From Leguminivora glycinivorella (Eukaryota; Arthropoda; Insecta; Lepidoptera; Tortricidae), in contig NC_062975.1 of NCBI RefSeq assembly GCF_023078275.1, positions 7,663,141 through 7,727,140 on the forward strand: 64,000 bases of DNA, in the 5' to 3' direction. The notes under the pieces are model-generated. The model was not told where the DNA came from, did no database searches, and worked only from the letters and a program-made list of their open reading frames with translations. The position numbers and the translations under genes were made by a program. Below are positions 53,118 to 63,855 of this stretch, piece after piece; the stretch's first letter is position 1; every line of letters starts with the position of its first letter.

Positions 53118-54473
53118 GTTAGTGTCATTAATTAATAAACTAATGGAAAACTGTAATAATGAAAACTTCGCGGGTCTTATTTCAAATCATTTTTAATGCA
53201 CGTTAGATTGTTGGAACCGGTAATTAATTAGTTATGTTAAATAACATTTATGAAGTTGGTTTAAACTCGTGCTACTGTTTGGTATTTAAGGCAGTTGTAC
53301 CTACGGAACCATCACTTTCACTGCGTTTCCTGTATAAAATTGTATAACTTTCTTTTCTGATGTAAATAAACTTAATTAGATACTCGTTTAGTTTGATAAC
53401 AGCGATGAGCATAACAAGCCGAATAAGTAATACTTACGTAATAAGTTCATACAATCTGGAATTTTTATTTTTACCAAAAAATCTCGCACTTAAAGTTGGG
53501 TCCAAAATTAGGCGAACTAAATTGACAGGTCACATTATGCACAAATGTTGCCAGTGTTAAGTCAGTGCTGTTTAATATCGACAGTTTCATAAAAGGTTGA
53601 AATAGGGAATATCGACAAATTAGCCGCGAGGCGAGTGACGCTACTGTTTTTGCGCGGTTAGTTCAAGTATGTAAAATAAATATAATTAGTGTTTAAATGC
53701 AATTTTACAAATTCCTTCGTATTTCGTAAGTTATGATATTATAAAGCAATAGAGACTAAGATATTGGAGTATTTTATTGTAGAAAAATAACTTTTGTAAT
53801 TATTATAAGTCTACATTGTTTAAAACCTCTTTTAATAATTATCACATGGATCGTAATTGCATCATATTACTTATCGATATCATTTAATCGACATATACTA
53901 GTTCATGACTATGTTTTCTTTACTATAACATTTTATCTGTCAAACTTATGTCAATTTAGTTAGTTTGATTTTTGATGCGAATATACCTAAGTTTTTATAA
54001 ACATCATGTTACTTTTCGAAAGCTGCTATAATATATGATATGACACGCTCTTATGGCTCTACAAATGAGATATTTATTGTCAGATATTTTTGCGGCTTTA
54101 AATGCAACATTTTCGTTTGGCTGGAATTAATTATCTTCGCTATAGAATATATCTTAATAAATAAATCAGTAGGTACTTACACTTAAGTTTAAATATAAAA
54201 TTAAAAAGCTACAAAGTCAAGTGAGGTAATATTAACTTAAGTAGGTACATAATTTAGAGTTTAATACATAAAAGGGGTGGTAGGGTAGGGCTACTATTGC
54301 TACTAGTGTCTGTCTTGCCACAGTGTTATCTTACCACACCCCACCTTATTAGTTATAATCATAGAAAATATCTAGGTATTTATCTGATACGCACCGTTAA
54401 TATGGTAGATAATACTATCTTAACACTAAACAAAACGAAAAAAAATCACAGAACAGAAATTAATAAATATACT
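53118..54473. other. Intron-like AT-rich stretch
   Basis: No exon could be supported. 53498-53605 contains a repeat (AGGCGAACTAAATTGACAGG ... CGACAGTTTCATAAAAGGTT) whose reverse complement appears at about 57622-57770. Nothing else is seen. Confidence 0.45.
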
Positions 54474-54909
54474 TTTCCCCTCACTAGCTCGGAAACACGT
54501 GTTTTGTCCTTTAATACCAGCGGGTAAAAACGCATTTTATCCACTAGTGGGTAAAGTAATTTGACCTTGAATAAAGTCAAATTAACTGATTTAATATTGA
54601 TAAAAGTAGGTGAATCTAGTAATAAAGATGTTTTACCACCTGTGGAACTACTGGAATCAGTGATAAACGCATTTTTTTGCGTTGTAGTTTCCGCCAGGAT
54701 ATAGTGAGGGGAAAAGTTTTGTGTTACACTCGGGTGCAAATGTATTTTACTTCTCGTGTGTTAAAAAACTCGCAAGTTCAGGATTCTATTCTCGAACCAC
54801 TCGCTTCGCTCGTGGTTCAACTATAGAATCCTTTCACTTGCTCGTTTTTCAATTCCACACTCGGCGTTAAAATACAACTTTGCCCCCTTGTATAACAAAT
54901 AACTATTAA
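54474..54909 (-). repeat. Interspersed repeat family R2, copy 3 (longest)
   Basis: It contains all parts of the family, from TTTTCCCCTCACTAGCTCGG through GGTAAAAACGCATTTTATCC, CGCTTCGCTCGTGGTTC and the end CCCCCTTGTATAACAAATAA. It lies directly before R1 copy 3. Confidence 0.85.
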
Positions 54910-54916
54910 AATAATC

Positions 54917-55440
54917 AAAAACTGGCCAAGAGCGTGTCGGGCCACGCTCAGTGTAGGGTTCCGTAGTTTTCCGTATTTTTCTCAAAAACTACTGAACCTA
55001 TCAAGTTCAAAACGATTTTCCTAGAAAGTCTTTATAAAATTCTACTTTTGTGATTTTTTCACATTTTTTAAACTTATGGTTCAAAAGTTAGAGTTTTTTT
55101 CCTTTAGGAGCGATTATTTCCGAAAATATTAATATTATCAAAAAACAATCTAAGTAAACCCTTATTCATTTTTAAATACCTATCCAACAATATATCACAC
55201 GTTGGGGTTGGAATGAAAAAAAATATCAGCCCCCACTTTACATGTAGGGGGGGTACCCTAATAAAACATTTTTTTCCACTTTTTATTTTTGCACTTTGTT
55301 GGCGTGATTGATATACATATTGGTACCAAATTTCAGCTTTCTAGTGCTAACGGTCACTGAGATTATCCGCGGACGGACGGACGGACAGACAGACATGGCG
55401 AAACTATAAGGGTTCCTAGTTGACTACGGAACCCTAAAAA
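54917..55440 (+). repeat. Interspersed repeat family R1, copy 3
   Basis: It runs from TGGCCAAGAGCGTGTCGGGC to TGACTACGGAACCCTAAAAA. The (GGAC)n part is shorter than in copies 1 and 4, and the GGGGGGACGCAC segment is deleted. Confidence 0.85.
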
Positions 55441-56751
55441 TGTGCTATATGGTCCTAATCCTAACTCGGTATTAGGCTACGTAACTAGTGAAACCTGTGT
55501 GCGTAGCCGAATGCACAAACGCTCACGCTATCTCTATCGCTCTTGCGAGTCTTGAGTATTGGCGCGACAGAGCCAGACTATATTCCTGCGGCTATGGGGC
55601 CTGGGATACACTATACCGAACGCTACAAGCAACAATACGTAACGCTACAAAGTACGCATACTTTTTTATGTACGTAGGTATTGAAAATTGATCCGGATAT
55701 AGATATGACAACGTAATGTTAAATTAGATATTAAGGTTGCCGACCTATTTATTTTACCTGTACGTGTACCACCTGAATAAATGTAAAGTAATATAATTAA
55801 GTTAATTACCTTGAAATATGGGGACTGCAGCTTGGTTTGTGTAAAGTATATTGCTTTATTTATACCTAGATGTTTTTCTGGCACGAACGTCAAGTTGTTA
55901 GTGATTGACAAAATAAAAACATCGACAATCCTTTTATCGATAAATAGCCTTAATAATAATTTCCAAAATCTGGAATAACCATGTATTTTAATATTTTACG
56001 TATTTTAATAGTTTACATAATGTAAACTATTAAAATACGCTTCGTTTTATTGTTATTGACCATTTATTTTCAAGCATATGACTTTTGTATAAAATATTTG
56101 TGTTATATACACATAAATTCAAGCCTATATTCCCTAAAAGGGGTAGGCAGAGCACATGAAACTACTCAAGATTCAGGGCCACGGCAATAATTAATGACAT
56201 ATTTAATTATAATAATTAATGACATATCACAATTTAAGTGTCGATGAACTAAATATCGGAATGAAGTCACTAGTGTCACTTCGTCCGTGCTAGAAAAATA
56301 TCTAGGTATCTAGGTATATTGTGTAATGAACACCGATATTTGTTCCCGAGTCATGGTTGTTTTCTGTGTATAAAAGTACCTATGTTAATCGTGGCATGTA
56401 CTATAATTATGTAGGTAAGATTGCTTAGTTAGGTGCTAGGTCACTCTGTTTAAGGTGTCCCCCAATATTCATTTATTTTAGCACGAATTTCAATCACTTG
56501 GGTGCGTATAACACAGAGCTGATGTGCAAGAAAAAATATTGCATGTCAAGAATGTCATTATCAGTAAGGACTTGGTAAGGACATTAACCTCAATACTCGA
56601 TGAACTTCGGAGGCATAAACCTCCAATCAATCAAATGAAGATTAAACTTATTCAGAACAATTTTACTACTTAAATATAAATATATTCCTCACGAAAGTTG
56701 AAGACCCGCACGACAATATTGAAATTATAATTTATAATTTCTATGACATTC
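55441..56751. other. Stretch with repeat fragments and a perfect palindrome
   Basis: 55500-55585 is the mirrored copy of the block at 38690-38790. 55999-56039 is a near-perfect palindrome. 56125-56180 is a fragment of S3, and 56330-56470 a truncated SINE of the 10178 family (TTCCCGAGTCATGGTTGTTT ... GTGTCCCCCAATATTC). No exon is seen. Confidence 0.55.
55999..56039. repeat. Perfect 20-bp palindrome with 1-base spacer
   Basis: The arms CGTATTTTAATAGTTTACAT (55999-56018) and the exact reverse complement (56020-56039) surround a single A. It could form a cruciform or mark the centre of a lost foldback element. Confidence 0.85.
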
Positions 56752-56885
56752 GTTTTTGACCTCCTGAGTCCTGGGCCAATTTTTCCGATTTTGAATTTGG
56801 AACTTTCTTTTATTTGTTTAAGAGTTCAAAACTCGAATTTAATTTGTACTTGTACAAGTACGCGGGGACTCAGGAGGTTAAAAAA
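56752..56885. mobile_element. Small MITE
   Basis: Inverted ends GTTTTTGACCTCCTGAGTCC and GGACTCAGGAGGTTAAAAA enclose 95 bases with a TTGTACTTGTACAAGTAC palindrome. Non-coding. Confidence 0.65.
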
Positions 56886-57159
56886 TTGTCAGCTATGGTT
56901 AATTAGTAGGTTATAAATATACTTTTCATGTTGTTTAATATTCAGAGAGGGGACTTCATATGGAGAAGCGACCTTTGCCTTTCCTCTTAAACATCAAACG
57001 AACCCGATATAAATTATTTTATGTGAGTTAAAGTTCACTGTTACCAATTATCACATTTATCAAATTATCACCCAAATAGTCTAGTTCGACCACTATACAA
57101 CTTTATTTGATAATCTCTGGTAAATGACCTGAAATCAGAGCAAATTATGATACTCAATA

Positions 57160-57600
57160 AGGTGGACCACACACAGTTTTAAAATTAATAATCTGAAAAA
57201 ATCATAATCTTATAAAAATCAGATCGAGTGCACTTCTATACAATATCACAACTGTGCACACACACTCTTATTTTTAAGAATTTGAATTTTCAGATTGTTC
57301 TGACAGATTGCATACAACTCTTTTTTTTTTCAGATTATGAATTTTAAAGCTAGGAACACACTACGCGGACGTCCGTCGTAAATCGACCGCGGACGGGAAT
57401 CTGGACAATGGAAATACACGTAACCGTGCAAACTATCGGTCGACGGACGTGGACGTGGCCTTGAGCGCGTGGACGTCCGATCGAAATCTGGCTCGCCGGA
57501 TGTTTTGTTCCGTGCACACTGATCGGTCGCGGTCGCGGTCGTTTTACGACGGACGTCCGCGTAGTATGTTCCTAGCTTAAGACTGTGTGTGGACGGCCTA
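57160..57600. mobile_element. MITE containing a second, nested MITE
   Basis: The outer ends AAGGTGGACCACACACAGTT and AAGACTGTGTGTGGACGGCC are inverted, with inner AATCTGAAAAAATC / TTTTTTTCAGATTATG. The inner element, 57348-57577, inserted near its right end. Confidence 0.65.
57348..57577. mobile_element. Harbinger-like MITE with TAA duplications (inner)
   Basis: Inverted ends AGCTAGGAACACACTACGCG and CGCGTAGTATGTTCCTAGCT are flanked by TAA at 57345-57347 and 57578-57580. Strikingly rich in CG dinucleotides (GGACGTCCG, CGGTCGCGGTCGCGGTCG) inside an AT-rich region. 230 bp, non-coding. Confidence 0.75.
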
Positions 57601-58737
57601 AAAGTCGCGTTCGGATTCAAACGAACTAAATTGACAAGAGTTTGACTTATTAAATGTTCCTTAATTCAACCTTTTTTGAAACTGTCGATATGAACAGCAC
57701 TGGCCGAAATGTGCATAATAACCTGTCAACTTAGTTCATCTAATTTTGGAACCAACTTTAGTAAATCTTCTACTTAACAGAACAGAGTTCTACCATCAAT
57801 TGTTGACGTTTTAGAATACGTTACTACTTCGCGCACATTTGTAACAGTAATAAAGTAAAAAGTAATTAGAATAACATGATTCGTTATCAAAGGCTAATTA
57901 ACAACAATGCTCTCATTTTCCAATAAAGTTTTATGAGTATTTTATATACCTACTAACACTATGAATTCAATCGATTTTATTGGAGATGGCCTATGAGCCA
58001 CGTTTGACGTGCTGCTTCCCTGTCTCACAAAACAAATGTGCGAGTTTACAACTACAACAAAGGGGCAACATATCGAACAAAGTTCGCGGTCGCCCCTCTT
58101 TAACCTTTTAACCGCTTTAAATTTTGTGTAGTGTCGCCGACGGTAGTATACGAAGTTATACGAAGATTTGTCTTTTATCAGACCTCGGCGAAATGAACTG
58201 GATATTGTTTGTTGCAATCGTATATATCAGACCACGGCGGTTAAAGGGTTAATGTGGACGTGGCGGTATCTGAACAAAGTTTTGCATATTCCCCATATAT
58301 ATATATAGACTGAATAATTATGTATGTACCTATATTTAGCTACCAAGTTATAACTATGATATTAAGTGCAGTCCACCATGCGGAATTGGAGTTAACGAGA
58401 CACATCCGCTTCATTCTATTTCCATGCCGATTTACTCGTGTGATTATCGGACGGATTCGAACATACTCATGATTTCATAGCGATACGATCGTACGATACT
58501 GCTACGTATATCTACTACGCAAACTATTTAGTTGTTTTTCATTCGTCTTTAGATAATATTTTTGCGTTTTTTTTATTTGTCACTGTCTCGTAGTGTAAAA
58601 CTTCGTGGTAGCCGTAAAATGAGCGAGTGACGTCCATCCTTGCCGCAGTAATAGCCACTATTAAATGCATAATAACAGTATTATCTCACTCGTTATGAGT
58701 ACGGCCGGTTTTACGTAAAGTACTTTCTCCGTTTCCT
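57601..58737. other. Non-coding stretch with repeat copies and a possible promoter
   Basis: 57622-57770 is the mirrored copy of 53498-53605. About 58085-58253 has inverted ends TTTAACCTTTTAACCGC / GCGGTTAAAGGGTTAA, a small MITE. From about 58560 the sequence gains CpG (CTGTCTCGTAGTG, GAGCGAGTGACGTCC) and may hold the promoter of the exon at 58738. Confidence 0.45.
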
Positions 58738-58773
58738 ATGCGAAGAGTCACGGACGAGTTCGCGAGGATCGAA
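58738..58773 (+). CDS. Candidate first coding exon C of a plus-strand gene
   Basis: ATG at 58738 encodes MRRVTDEFARIE and ends in phase 0 at a consensus donor, GAA|GTAAGTATA. Moderately CpG-rich flanks precede it. Same phase as the candidates at 46475 and 53040. At 12 codons it is the weakest of the three; an alternative is a spurious donor inside non-coding DNA. Confidence 0.28.
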
Positions 58774-58801
58774 GTAAGTATACCTTTTCATGACACAGCA
58801 G

Positions 58802-58890
58802 GGCTAGCACATGATTAGTGCAATATTATAACATATTTATAAATATGTCGCCATGACTGAAGAGATACAGTCGCGCCAACCATGCTTGCC
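58802..58890 (+). mobile_element. MITE family H3 fragment
   Basis: GGGCTAGCACATGATTAGTG and ATGTCGCCATGACTGAAGAG resemble the H3 copies at 26836 and 35736. The right part is replaced by other sequence. Confidence 0.45.
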
Positions 58891-58913
58891 CGGTCCTGTG
58901 TAGATCACGAAAA

Positions 58914-59866
58914 TAGTTATTTGTTATACAAGGGCGCAAAGTTGTATTTTAACGACGAATGTGGAATTGAAAAACGAGCAAGTGAAAGGATTCAATAGTT
59001 GAACCACGAACGAAGCGAGTGGTTCGATAATAGAATCCTGACCTTGGCGAATTTTCAACACACTAGAAGTATCTAAAATACATTTGTACCCGTGTGTAAC
59101 ACAAAACTTTTCCCCTCACTATAGCCAGGAAATTACAACGGAAAAAAACCAGCCAAGAGCGTGTCGGGCCACGCTCAGTGTATATAGTTCAAAGTTTTCC
59201 GTATTTTTCTCAAAAACTACTGAACCTATCAAGTTCAAAACAATTTTCCTAGAAAGTCTTTATAAAGTTCTACATTTGTGATTTTTTTCATATTTTTTCG
59301 CATATGGTTCAAAAGTTAGAGGGGGGGACGCACTTTTTTTTTCCTTTAGGAGCGATTATTTCCGAAAATATTAATATTGAAAAAACGATCTTAGGAAACC
59401 CTTACTCATATTTCAATACCTATCCAACAATATATCACACGTTGGTTAGAATGAAAAAAAAAATATCAGCCCCCACTTTACATGTAGGGGGGTACCCTAA
59501 TAAAACATTTTTTTCCATTTTTTATTTTTGCACTTTGTTGGCGTGATTGATATACATATTGGTACCAAATTTCAGCTTTCTAGTCTTTTGCTAACGGTTA
59601 CTGAGATTATCCGCGGACGGACGGACGGACGGACGGACACTTTTCCCCTCACTATAAGGGTTCCTAGTTGACTACGGAACCCTAAAAACGCGTTTTATCA
59701 CTGCTTCCAGTGTTCCACAGGTGCTAAAACATCTTCATCACTCACTATTATCAATTTTAAAGCAGAAAATTTGCCTATATTCAAGGTCAAATTACTTTAT
59801 CCATATTAGTGTTTTTACCCGCTGGTATTAAAGGACAAACACGTGTTTCCGAGCTAGTGAGGGGAA
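58914..59866 (+). repeat. Interspersed repeat family R2, copy 4, split by R1 copy 4
   Basis: 58914-59142 is the first part (AGTTATTTGTTATACAAGGG to AGCCAGGAAATTACAACGG) and 59689-59866 the second (CGCGTTTTATCACTGCTTCC to GCTAGTGAGGGGAAA). Compared with the uninterrupted copy at 10813, the break lies exactly at the AAAAAA before GCGTTTATCACTGC. Confidence 0.85.
59143..59688 (+). repeat. Interspersed repeat family R1, copy 4 (nested in R2)
   Basis: It has the family start CCAGCCAAGAGCGTGTCGGG and end GACTACGGAACCCTAAAAA. Near the end the usual CAGACAGACATGGCGAA is replaced by ACTTTTCCCCTCACTATA (59639-59656), an 18-base stretch identical to 59106-59123 of the surrounding R2 repeat. Confidence 0.85.
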
Positions 59867-60300
59867 ATGGTATTATTTCATGCCGGTGTACGGAGGCCTA
59901 TCTATATTGTGTTCATGCGGGAAATATGAATTGAAAAAAGGCATTGACATTGTGTTAAAAAAAATTAACACACGCATACGTACATGTTTAATCATTGTTA
60001 ATACTCTTATCGTTACCTTCACACATATTTGCATCTTTAATCTTCTTAACATTATTATCTTAATTATACTTAAATATATTTTATTATCAGTAATAAGTAA
60101 TTATGTTATACTTTTGTTATGTAATAAATAATAAATAAAATACTTACAATATATGTAAATTTTTAATCTGAAGCACTGCTACCAGTTGGCTACCAGTGAT
60201 AACAAAATATTGTCTTTAAATAAAGTATTCTTATTTTTTTATATTTATATGTAGGTATAGGTATACAATTACAAATAATATATATTGAAGTAGGTAATTA
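59867..60300. other. AT-rich stretch with no gene recognised
   Basis: An 83-codon plus-strand frame at 59880-60131 is mostly hydrophobic AT-codon residues and begins inside repeat sequence; I do not call it. Confidence 0.4.
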
Positions 60301-60735
60301 AACAAAATTAAACTTAAACACTATACACCGTGTTTTAATTGATTTCCGTTAACTTCGGCATATAGTTAGGTCCATTATAGGAAACAGAATGGCATAGTTA
60401 GTTTTCATAAATTCGTATTTTTTTTCTAAAAAAAACCACTCCTGCGATAGATTTTAACTTCAATTGCTGTTGAAAAACGGGCTTTACAATAAACTCACAC
60501 TAAGTAAGTGTCAAGACTATGACATGTCAGTCGCATATCGAATACACAAAGCCCGTTTCTTAACAGCTATTGATGTAACATCTATCGCAGATGTATGGTG
60601 TTTTTCAGAAAAAGTTACGAATTAAAAAAAACTAACTATGCTATTCTGTTTCCTATAATGGACCTAACTGTATGCCGAAGTTAACGGAATTCAAATAAAA
60701 CACAGTGCATAAAGTGTTTAAGTTTAATTTTGTTT
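60301..60735. mobile_element. MITE with about 140-bp inverted repeats
   Basis: AACAAAATTAAACTTAAACA at the left and TGTTTAAGTTTAATTTTGTTT-like sequence at the right are inverted, as are CCGTTAACTTCGGCATA and TATGCCGAAGTTAACGG. Arms run about 140 bases; the centre has two GCCCGTTT blocks in opposite orientation. It ends 43 bases before the acceptor of the candidate terminal exon. Confidence 0.8.
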
Positions 60736-60779
60736 ACAACCGAAATTACACAAAATACTGTTATATTTCCAATACTTAG

Positions 60780-60927
60780 GTATAACCGGACAAAAAATGT
60801 CAAATACCCCGTGGGTGCCGGAGCCGTAGAAGCTGGCAGTATTACCCCGCTGGATCGCAAAAATACTAAGCTGCTGTGCGAAGAAGCTTCCAGCTTTACG
60901 GTCCCTCCGGTCGTCTCCAAACTCTAA
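60780..60927 (+). CDS. Candidate terminal coding exon of a plus-strand gene
   Basis: The acceptor TTTCCAATACTTAG|G precedes an open frame that needs two bases from upstream, then encodes YNRTKNVKYPVGAGAVEAGS then ITPLDRKNTKLLCEEASSFT and VPPVVSKL, ending at TAA (60925-60927). G and C at third positions (GTG GGT GCC GGA GCC) contrast with the AT-rich flanks. AATAAA follows about 20 bases after the stop. The minus strand is also open across the block, so a fragment of unknown origin cannot be excluded. I do not recognise the protein. It could be the end of the gene that starts at 46475/53040/58738, but a linking exon was not found. Confidence 0.38.
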
Positions 60928-62302
60928 AAAACAAAAGTTCTTACAAAATAAAAGTACGTAGGTACCTATGCCTAAGGTACAGGGGGACTATTTGGACTGG
61001 CGGGTAATTTCAACTAATCAAATCAAATCATAATATTTATTTGCTAAAAAGTAAGCACAGGTACATGCATGAATATGCAGTTTATAATCGATTTTTTACA
61101 TTAGTAAATATAATACCCACTGGTCATATCTGGCACACGAGTTCATTGGACACACGTGGCACTTTAGAGTGTGTGTGAAACATGAAGAATATTTCGATTA
61201 TTTGAAATTATCCACCATTCTAAATTGACCCCCTGTGCCGTACGAAGTACGAACAACATGCAATAATCACATTATGTCATTTAACCTACTAAGGTAAGGT
61301 GTAAATATTGTACATATCGATATAGGATCAAGGGCTAGTTGCGTAACAAGTATAAGTTGCCTTCGGTCATGAGTAGTTCATGACCGAAGGCAACTTATAC
61401 TTACTTAATAAATACTTGATTAGGTTCGTTGCATATTTAGAACGTTGCGCACCTAGTACTCTGATGTTCTTGGTGTAATCTGCATAATAATAAGTACCAT
61501 ACCGTATAAAAATTGTATCAAGGATGTATACTATAAGTACCTAAACACGCGAATACCTACGGAGTTGAGTGTAACTTTAAGACGCAACAGAAGGGGTAAA
61601 TTCTCTATACAGACGCTCTCTGGTTTTTAAAGATAGATCAATGATATTTTTAACACAGATTATTATATTTTTTATCTGTGTGGGACCGTTTTGCTTTCTT
61701 GATATTTTTATTTTAATGCCCTTTAAAAAAAAATCTAAAACGGCCTAATTGATTATGCCGCAAAAAGGTGTGATATTCAAAATTTATCACTTTAAGCCAA
61801 AAAACGAAACACTCCGAAATTTCGCTCCGATTGGCTATGTTTGGAGGAGGAAGCAGTAGAGATATTTAACTAAAATACCCAAATTGAAAAGCAGCTCCTT
61901 TCCATTTTAGCGTTTTCGCTTCTGTTGCCTCTTAAACATCTAATTAGAAATTGAAATGGAGCATGCTGAGTGATTGGCCTTTTATCTTTAATCTTAGTTT
62001 AAACTTTCCTATCAATTTAAGTTTACTTACCTTACGTGTCTACTGAAATGAAAAATATAATTATCTCTTCGTATTCATTTACTCTAGCTTTTCATACATC
62101 ATTAAAACTTTGCGAAAATAATTCAATTTTGATTTGTCAAAAGACAGGTTCGAAATAAAATAGAAAATTGTTAAAACTGAGTTTTCAAATGGTTTTAACT
62201 CTGTGTCGAGAGATGGCATTATATTCAGCTTGACTAAAGTTTTTACTGTGATCAAAATACATTCTATTTGTTCATGTGATCATGTGAATAATTAGAGCAG
62301 GC
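60928..62302. other. Non-coding stretch with a perfect hairpin
   Basis: Apart from the hairpin at 61349-61401, and weak inverted ends at about 61577 (TTTAAGACGCAACAGAAGG) and 61925 (CTTCTGTTGCCTCTTAAA) that may bound a degraded element, nothing is recognised. Confidence 0.45.
61349..61401. repeat. Perfect 24-bp hairpin with 5-base loop
   Basis: 61349-61372 and 61378-61401 are exact reverse complements (TATAAGTTGCCTTCGGTCAT in the left arm) around GTAGT. No mismatch in 24 pairs indicates a recent origin or selection on structure. Confidence 0.85.
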
Positions 62303-62936
62303 AGGCTCGAAGAGGATGTTCGTTTGCAAAAATAGCGCACCTCATTCTGACTCCTGATATATATTGTATAGGTCCCAGACATCATATAAACAGATGTTGC
62401 CAAGCAGTTTTGTGGTCCCCGTCCCCCCACCCCGCCAATTAAAAATTGCATACAAACAAAAAAAATTTTTTCAATAAATCATGCCGTGTAGGGTATCAAA
62501 AGAAAGGGATTATTGAGTAGTTTACGAATATATAGCATACTATAACATTTCTTACACTTTCTCTAAGAATTTTTTAGAAAATTTACGAAAATGCTTCATT
62601 TTGGAGTTCACTTTAAACAACTGTAGGTTAAGAACTAATGAGTATATTTTTACTCTGAGAGAAAGTGTAAGAAACTGAGAGAAAGTGTAAGAAATGTTAT
62701 AGTATGCTATATATTCGTAAACTACTCAATAAGCCCTTTCTTTTGATACCCTACACCATGATTGACAAAAAATTTTTCTTGTTTGTATATGCAATTTTTA
62801 ATTGGCGGGGTGGGGGGACGGGGACCACAAAACTGCTTGGCAACATCTGTTTATATGATGTCTGGGACCTATACAATATATATCAGAAGTCAGAATGAGG
62901 TGCGCTATTTTTGCAAACGAATATCCTCTTGGAGCC
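62303..62936. mobile_element. Large foldback element with about 260-bp arms
   Basis: Left arm: GAGGATGTTCGTTTGCAAAA, GATGTTGCCAAGCAGTTTTG, GTACCGT-free GTTTACGAATATATAGCATA. Right arm mirrored: TTGCAAACGAATATCCTC, CAAAACTGCTTGGCAACATC. Arms are about 95 percent alike; the spacer of about 100 bases has a doubled GAGAGAAAGTGTAAGAAA. Non-coding. Confidence 0.8.
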
Positions 62937-63419
62937 TCATTTAAATACCTAAGAAGGCTTCTCTTGAGCTCTTAATGACACATAGTATAGTAACAGAAAT
63001 CAAACAATACTCGACATTTATTGCTATTATTTGCATTTAAACAGGAATTATTTAAATTGATTTAATTCATGTCATGAAATTGAACAAATATTATTTTATT
63101 TAAACAGCTCTGCACATTTTATTTCTTTAAGTCGGCGGCAACATTAAAACGTAAGAGCATATAGCTATGTATATTAGCATAATATTTTCATATGTTAATC
63201 TAGAGAAAATGAGGACTATGTTTATATGAAAAGGTGAATCCGGGGCCTATATTTTTGTTTTCATGATTTTCAGGAACAATTGTAAGTTCTAAATACCTTT
63301 GCGAGGCAAAAGTGTGTGACTAAGGGGTGATCGTGTCGATTTAAAGCACTCCCTTAGATCTTCCTCTTTTTCGCACTTTTATTGTAATACATACATTAGG
63401 CAGATCGCCCTAGAATCCA
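62937..63419. other. Stretch with no recognised feature
   Basis: AT-rich, no inverted repeat or reading frame of note. Confidence 0.4.
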
Positions 63420-63530
63420 ACCTAACCTTGTGACTGACTCATGTAAACTTACTAGGATTTGAACCAAGGACCACGGCTTCGCAGGCCGGGTCAACCCACT
63501 AGGCTAATAGGCCAGACTGGTCGCTATTTA
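63420..63530 (-). mobile_element. Degenerate tRNA-like SINE head
   Basis: On the minus strand it reads TGGCCTATTAGCCTAGTGGG and TGGTCCTTGGTTCAAATCCT, a box A/box B pair with mutations, in the same order as the SINE head at 10178. Body absent. Confidence 0.5.
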
Positions 63531-63755
63531 GTAGTATAAAATTATATGTATATATGTACATGTAAGGTGCTTACAAATATGATCACATTTCTATCGACAC
63601 GTCAAGACGTTAGTTCAGATATTTTTCTGCACCTCGATCGCTCCGATGTATTTGATTGCGAGTGTGCTACGTTATTTTATGTAAGTACAATGATTCCTGC
63701 AAACCCACACCCAAATTTTGTTCGTGAGTCTTTAGAGTGTTAGCGGGTGTATTTA

Positions 63756-63855
63756 GACTGGTTTTAGTGTCACGCGGACCGTTGTCATCCGCTACTCTAA
63801 AACTTAAGACACATTAGTCCGGTTAGCATCGGTCCGCGTGACACTAAAACCAGCC
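63756..63855. mobile_element. MITE with TTA duplications
   Basis: Inverted ends CTGGTTTTAGTGTCACGCGG and CCGCGTGACACTAAAACCAG (24 perfect pairs in all) are flanked by TTA at 63753-63755 and 63856-63858. 100 bp, non-coding; the 3-bp TWA-type duplication suggests a Harbinger relative. Confidence 0.7.

Noticed and set aside
56946..57012. Short terminal exon reading EGTSYGEATFAFPLKHQTNPI before a stop
   Set aside because: It has an acceptor-like TATTCAG and a plausible frame, but 21 codons are too few, no upstream exon links to it, and another frame of the same stretch is equally open.
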